Source: Paraescarpia echinospica (Eukaryota > Annelida > Polychaeta > Sabellida > Siboglinidae). Taken from it: DNA of 64,000 bases. Positions 57,901 to 64,000 of the stretch are shown piece after piece. Numbering within the stretch: the first letter of the stretch is position 1; each line of letters starts with the position of its first letter. The stretch is taken from positions 29,591,750-29,655,749 of the forward strand of contig CM034539.1 in NCBI GenBank assembly GCA_020002185.1, read 5' to 3'. The notes beneath the pieces are model-generated. The model ran no database searches, was not told where the DNA came from, and was given only the letters and a program-made list of their open reading frames with translations. The position numbers and the translations under genes were made by a program.

Positions 57901-59680
57901 TTATCAAATTTCAGATACGTGTATGTACCGTATGACTTTTCCAACAATGTAAACAATAATATTTGTGACTAAATGCTGTTAGAGTATTGTTAAATGCAGA
58001 CATACTATGTCATTTGTTTGTTTAAAAACTGTTGAATTGTATTGTTTATGACAATGGTGTTTCAGTGTTGTGTGTGGCGGGATCGATCCCTGCTGGTGTT
58101 CAGAATCCATACACTACTGGTTGTGCACACACACTTATTCCATGCAATAACTTCAGCCGTTTACAATAACTCCACGTAAACTAAGTTAATTCCACTTAAA
58201 CAACTACTGGAAATAGAACACCAAATTAGCATGCCACATATAACATGGCAATGGCAGCTAGGTAGGAAGAAACTTCAGAAAGCTAAGCAATAACTCAGTC
58301 GTGGAAACAAGAGTGAAGACAAACAACCCAAGTGGGATGAAAATGTAGGAATTTATACATACGAGATTTAAATTCACAGAGAAAACCCACCAACAAGGAG
58401 TATTTCAACCTGAAGAGGGCATGAATACAACACTTCACCCCCCAACATCACCCATTTATATATAGATATCATAGCGCACCAACATGTGATGCAAATGTTA
58501 CCTATGTGCTATACAGTAAAAAGATGGCTGGAGGAAAGGAGTCAACTTGCATGGTTTCTACAGAGATAATGAGCGACTAGTGTTTTTTTTCTCACTTTTC
58601 TAGATTTAAGTACGAATTAGGGAATAATAAAATAATGTTCTTCTTGAGGAAACATCGTGTTTCTTTATATAAAAATAAATAATACACAAGTTACTATTGA
58701 TAGTATACATATTTGAATCGTGTGAACTTTGTTTATTACCCCCAACATTACCCAGCTAAATGTAGATCTGCACACCATAAACTGTGTTCATCTTGGAACC
58801 AATGAGCATACAGTTTTGACAAGGTCAGATATCCACAGCTAGACGAGCATATCGATAAATCTTTAAATAATTTACTACTAAAACCTAACGTTTCTTTACC
58901 ACGGTCTTCCGACATTTTCATTATAACATACTGGCATCTAAAATATAATGCAACAATGCTGTATTTTGAACATAAATATCATTAAACAACACATGGTTCA
59001 TCCAACTCTACAAAACTACAAAAGCAGGCAGGGGACATGTGAAATGTTGCACATTCTAATGAAATACATCACAAGATTTCTTTCCCCTACAACTCTGTTT
59101 CTGTGTGGAAAAATATGCAATAAGTATTTGGCATATTTGGTATTTGTGCTCAATACATACTTTGCATCCGAGCATCACGTCTGTTTACATGATCTAGTGG
59201 TATGGTTGCACATAATTACCTTATCTCTCCATCATGTTAACATTGCTTTGTGAATCTGACCTTCAACATTCAAGGACAACATTTACTGCTAGAAAATCTG
59301 TACAAATAAAGTAAAATTACAAAGAATTCATATCTACAGGCTAATGGTACAATTCATTCAGACATTAGTTGACCTCTTGTTTTGCATAGACCTGATCTAC
59401 ACATTTCGCATCACTGTAGCTACACACAAGTTTATGGTGTCTAGATTATGTTGGCAACATCGGAAAATACAGCGGTTGTTTCTCTTTTGTTGACTTGGTT
59501 CCACTGCCTAAGTTAACATCTACTCTTCAGCATTCCATATTACAGCATCAGGCCCAGCAGAACCAACCAACCAATACTCCAAAATCTCCCTTCCTGTTGC
59601 ATGGGCATCCACCTTCATGACATTTTGTTTGCCACTTCTCACAATTTCTTATACTTAATAATTTCATCAGTCATGTAATA
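54959..59680. other. Intergenic stretch with a 94-bp tandem duplication
   Basis: No supported gene. 56860-56953 and 56954-57050 are a direct duplication (ACTTGAAATATA, GAAAGTGGATATATCTATAA, CATTATTGTATTTG, AGCTGCATCGATTC). A locally GC-richer block at 56320-56550 is unexplained. TA runs occur at 55632, 56586 and 56668. An open stretch at 55370-55480 next to GTAGGT has no recognised homology. Confidence 0.55.
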
Positions 59681-59968
59681 GATCTTTTTATTATATACAT
59701 TTTCTGTATAATTTTAATCGGTTACATTGATGATAATTTAACTAATAAATCTGATAAAATAATACATTTTGTTTAAGAAAAATCTGTCTGCAACACTGGC
59801 CCCAAAACATAAAGAAACGATAATATTTTAGAGATATATACAATGTAGGTGTTTGAGTTTGCTGGTTCTGCATAGCCCACAGATACACTGTAGCAACTGG
59901 GCGGCCGCAACAACGAGGGGTGTCAGGGCGCCACGACATACCCCGACAGCGTCAACAGTGAGGTCAAC

Positions 59969-60643
59969 CTAGGGGTCCCTTGCACTGGATGTATAGTTTG
60001 CTGACACAACCTCCAGCATTTTCTCATGCTGGCCAAATGTCATGCTATCCAGGTTAGGCACGCCGTCTGAAGCATAAAAACCACTGTCAACCCTTTGGCA
60101 ACACTGGCCGAACACGCTACAATTAACCTATCCATCACATGATCTGTTGCCTAGCAAAAAACCTCTGCCAAGTCATTAAAAAACATGTGGTGTGTATGGA
60201 CATTCCGTCGAATATTTCGTTGAAATTCTGGTCACAAAAGTGTTTCTTAATGGCAAAAACACAAGGCAACGTTTATAAAGTGACAACTGTATGTGGGAAT
60301 GTTTGATTTATGAGATGTCATGCAGCAATAGTAATGTAGTAATTCACGTATATATAACCATTAACAACATTGTTGGCAAAGCAAAGCTTGACGGAGGTCA
60401 CAGGCAAAATTCAATTGTGAGGTAAGCAAACTGCGACGTAGTAGATACATCAATTATTACACAAACTAACAAAAATACTGGTCCATCAGAAGGGATAACT
60501 TGCTTATTTGTATCGTGATCATTTTCACGGTTTGGTAAGAAACCAAGTACTTAGTTTGGTATTTTGTGCGCATCACGGCGCTACTTACACAGACGCAAGG
60601 GACGGTTTCGAGATACATTTGATGAAGATTGCATAACTTGCAA
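59969..60643 (-). CDS. Candidate last two exons of an unrecognised gene
   Basis: On the minus strand, acceptor TTTATGCTTCAG before 60066 opens a frame GVPNLDSMTFGQHEKMLEVV followed by SANYTSSARDP and TAG (59971-59969). A candidate previous exon 60643-60589 (LQVMQSSSNVSRNRPLRLY) ends in a strong donor T|GTAAGTAG, and its phase fits, but its acceptor is weak. Composition is protein-like and free of repeats. AATAAA on the minus strand at 59692-59687 could end the transcript. I do not recognise the family; upstream exons would lie beyond or within the satellite to the right. Confidence 0.45.
60125..60460 (+). mobile_element. MITE-like repeat family 4, copy 2
   Basis: Relative of 12290-12615: CCATCACATGATCTGTTGCC, TTGAAATTCTGGTCACAAAA, CAAGGCAACG, GTAATTCACGTATAT, AAGCTTGACGGAGGT and GTAAGCAAACTG. 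The left inverted arm has decayed (ACCTCTGCCAAGT). It falls in the putative intron of the unrecognised gene. Confidence 0.8.
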
Positions 60644-61270
60644 CTAGCATGCATAATACTCCTCCAGACTCTACAAAGTTGAATCCGTTGATCTCAAGAC
60701 TTCCTTTCCTCCCAGTCCTGAAGTCAACAACATCATCTATAGCTAACTCATATAATAGCTAATATCACAAATACCTGGGTTTTATTTTAAAACTGAAAAC
60801 AAATGCTTTAAAATTCATATCGGTTAAAATATGATGTATAATTAGCCATTAATATGATATAAAATCAGTATTTTTAAATGTTGGGAATCTTGCATCACCA
60901 TTTTCTAACTGGCGTCTTCAGTTGCCACCATTTTGCACATAACAGATATTCAAACCTATTTGTTTTTAATTAAAATAAGTGACACATCACTGGAATCGAA
61001 CAATGGGAAAACAGAATAAATGATCAGAAGTAATAATTTGTAAAGATTGTTAAGAACTGTTAAAATATATCCTCACCATGTCTTATCAAGGTGAGAACAT
61101 GCTTAACTCACAATGTCCTTCATTTCAAATCGACAATTTCAGAAAATGTACGCTGTGATGACACACACACATAAAGTGCCTGATTATGTTATGGTGGTCA
61201 TGGTTGGTTTATTAACAAAAAATCCGGGAAGTACATGTTGACCACACAACCATATAATGGCGTCATGTGA

Positions 61271-61305
61271 CACACACCATCACATTCTAACAGTGATGGT
61301 GTGTG
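61271..61305. repeat. 13-bp perfect hairpin before the satellite
   Basis: CACACACCATCAC (61271-61283) and GTGATGGTGTGTG (61293-61305) pair across a 9-base loop, ~60 bases before the first satellite unit. 60644-61270 is otherwise plain. Confidence 0.9.
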
Positions 61306-61344
61306 GGCGTACGTCATCTATTCTGTCCACCGAGGTGATGTTGG

Positions 61345-64000
61345 CTGGACCACTTCCCAGTTCATAGCTACAACCACAGCAACACACAATACATCACTTC
61401 CAGGTTCATACAACCACAGCAACACTCAATAAATTACATCCCAGTTCATAGTTGCAATCAAAGCAACACACAATGCATTACTTCCCAGTTCATAGCTACA
61501 GCCACAGCAACACACAATACATTACTTCCCAGTTCATAGCTACAACCACACAATACATTACTTCCCAGTTCATAGCTACAACCACATCAACACACAATAC
61601 ATAATCACCCAGGTAACAGCAACAACCACAGCAACACACAATACATCACTTCCCAGTTCACAGCTACAACTACAGCAACACACAATACATCACTTCCAGG
61701 TTCATACAATCACAGTAACTCTCAATAAAATTACATCCCAGTTCATAGTTGCAATCAAAGCAACACACAATACATTACTTCCCAGTTTATAGCTACAACC
61801 ACAGCAACACACAATACATTACTTCCCAGTTTATAGCTACAACCACAGCAACACACAATACATTACTTCCCAGTTCATACAACCATAGCAACACATAATA
61901 GATTACTGCCCAGTTCTTACAACTACAGCAACACACAACACATTATTTCCCAGTGCATTCAACCACAGCAACACACAATACATTACTTCCCAGTTCATAG
62001 CTACAACAACAGCAACACACAATACATTATATCCCAGTTTATAGCTACAACCACAGGAACACACAACCACAGCAACACACAACACATTACTTCCCAGTGC
62101 ATAGCTACAACCACAGCAACACACAATACATAATCACCCAGGTAACAGCAACAACCACAACAACACACAATACATCAATTCCCAGTTCACAGCTACAACC
62201 ACAGCAACACACAATACATCACTTCCCAGTTCATAGCTACAACCACAGCAACACACAATACATTACTCCCCAGTTCATTGCTACAACCACAACAACACAC
62301 AAAACATCACTTCCCAGTTCATAGCTACAACCACAGCAACACACAATACATTACTCCCCAGTTCATTGCTACAACCACAACAACACACAATACATTATTT
62401 CCCAGTTCATAGCTACAACCACAGCAACACACAATACATCACTTCCCAGTTCATAGCTACAACCACAGCAACACACAATACATTACTCCCCAGTTCATTG
62501 CTACAACCACAACAACACACAATACATTATTTCCCAGTTCATAGCTACAACCACAGCAACACACAATACATCACTTCCCAGTTCATTGCTACAACCACAA
62601 CAACACACAATACATTACTTCCCAGTTCATTGCTACAACCACAACAACACACAAAACATCACTTCCCAGTTCATTGCTACAACCACAGCAACACACAATA
62701 CATTACTCCCCAGTTCATTGCTACAACCACAACAACACACAATACATTACTTCCCAGTTCATTGCTACAACCACAACAACACACAATACATTACTTCCCA
62801 GTTCATTGCTACAACCACAACAACACACAATACATTACTTCCCAGTTCATTGCTACAACCACAACAACACACAAAACATCACTTCCCAGTTCATTGCTAC
62901 AACCACAACAACACACAATACATTACTTCCCAGTTCATTGCTACAACCACAACAACACACAATACATCACTTCCCAGTTCATTGCTACAACCACAACAAC
63001 ACACAATACATTACTTCCCAGTTCATTGCTACAACCACAACAACACACAATACATTACTTCCCAGTTCATTGCTACAACCACAACAACACACAATACATT
63101 ACTTCCCAGTTCATTGCTACAACCTCAACAACACACAATACATTACTTCCCAGTTCATTGCTACAACCACAACAACACACAATACATTACTTCCCAGTTC
63201 ATTGCTACAACCACAGCAACACACAATACATTACTTCCCAGTTCATTGCTACAACCACAACAACACACAATACATTACTTCCCAGTTCATTGCTACAACC
63301 ACAACAACACACAATACATACTTCCCAGTTCATTGCTACAACCTCAACAACACACAATACATTACTTCCCAGTTCATTGCTACAACCACAACAACACACA
63401 ATACATCACTTCCCAGTTCATTGCTACAACCACAGCAACACACAATACATTACTCCCCAGTTCATTGCTACAACCACAACAACACACAAAACATCACTTC
63501 CCAGTTCATTGCTACAACCACAACAACACACAATACATTACTTCCCAGTTCATTGCTACAACCACAACAACACACAAAACATCACTTCCCAGTTCATTGC
63601 TACAACCACAGCAACACACAATACATTACTTCCCAGTTCATTGCTAAAACCACAACAACACACAATACATTACTTCCCAGTTCATTGCTACAACCACAAC
63701 AACACACAATACATTACTTCCCAGTTCATTGCTACAACCTCAACAACACACAATACATCACTTCCCAGTTCATTGCTAAAACCACAACAACACACAATAC
63801 ATTACTTCCCAGTTCATTGCTACAACCTCAACAATACACAATACATTACTTCCCAGTTCATTGCTAAAACCACAACAACACACAATACATTACTTCCCAG
63901 TTCATTGCTACAACCACAACAACACACAATACATTACTTCCCAGTTCATTGCTACAACCTCAACAACACACAATACATCACTTCCCAGTTCATTGCTACA
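61345..64000. repeat. 44-bp satellite array reaching the window edge
   Basis: About 60 units of 44 bp contain GCTACAACCACAACAACACA, CAATACATTACTTCCCAGTT and CATT. Units left of ~62300 are diverged (CATAGCTACAACCACAGCA, shortened units, ACATCACTT forms) while those from 62580 on are nearly uniform, so the array is growing or homogenising toward the right. Three units (132 bases) cycle through all reading frames without a stop, explaining open frames of 350-400 codons that are not genes. The right end is outside the window. Confidence 0.97.

Noticed and set aside
62586..63867. 353- and 397-codon open frames rich in Asn/His/Thr
   Set aside because: They cycle through the three frames of the 44-bp satellite, and overlapping frames give the same peptide text.
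61345..64000. CRISPR array or other direct-repeat immune locus
   Set aside because: Head-to-tail units have no unique spacers, and the window is eukaryotic.

Overview
This is a stretch of animal nuclear DNA: AT-rich, with intron-rich genes, GT-AG splice sites, long introns and many minisatellites and decayed retrotransposons. Nothing in it looks prokaryotic. The protein families and repeat content suit a spiralian invertebrate, and a mollusc is my best guess, but the sequence alone does not prove this.

Two genes can be rebuilt exon by exon with consistent reading phases. From the left edge to about 20.4 kb, on the plus strand, lies the 3' part of an ULK1/2 (unc-51/Atg1) autophagy kinase: 17 coding exons and 804 residues, from the APE motif of the kinase domain through a Ser/Pro-rich linker with an LC3-interacting motif to the C-terminal EAT domain. 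From about 44 kb back to 25.9 kb, on the minus strand, lies a complete LRRC14/PRAME-family leucine-rich-repeat protein: seven coding exons, 543 residues, and a probable untranslated first exon. The two genes are convergent, with about 5.5 kb between their putative poly(A) signals. A third, unrecognised minus-strand gene may have its last two exons at 60.6-59.97 kb.

The rest is repeats. ULK introns hold a ~30-bp minisatellite that starts at a splice donor (7.3-9.0 kb), a 19-bp array (12.9-13.7 kb) and a 36-bp array (13.9-15.9 kb); the last two enclose a single 152-bp exon. A 30-bp array fills part of the intergenic gap (23.4-24.8 kb), and a 44-bp satellite runs off the right edge (61.4-64 kb). 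LRRC14 introns carry an RT fragment, tRNA-derived SINEs, a perfect 56-bp inverted repeat and a 1.1-kb hAT-like element. The 44-55 kb region is a graveyard of non-LTR retrotransposons, with a solo LTR nested in one LINE tail and a LINE remnant bracketed by two copies of the same polypyrimidine tract. Several 150-450 bp families recur across the window. Long open frames in the satellites come from repeat periods that lack stop codons and are not genes.
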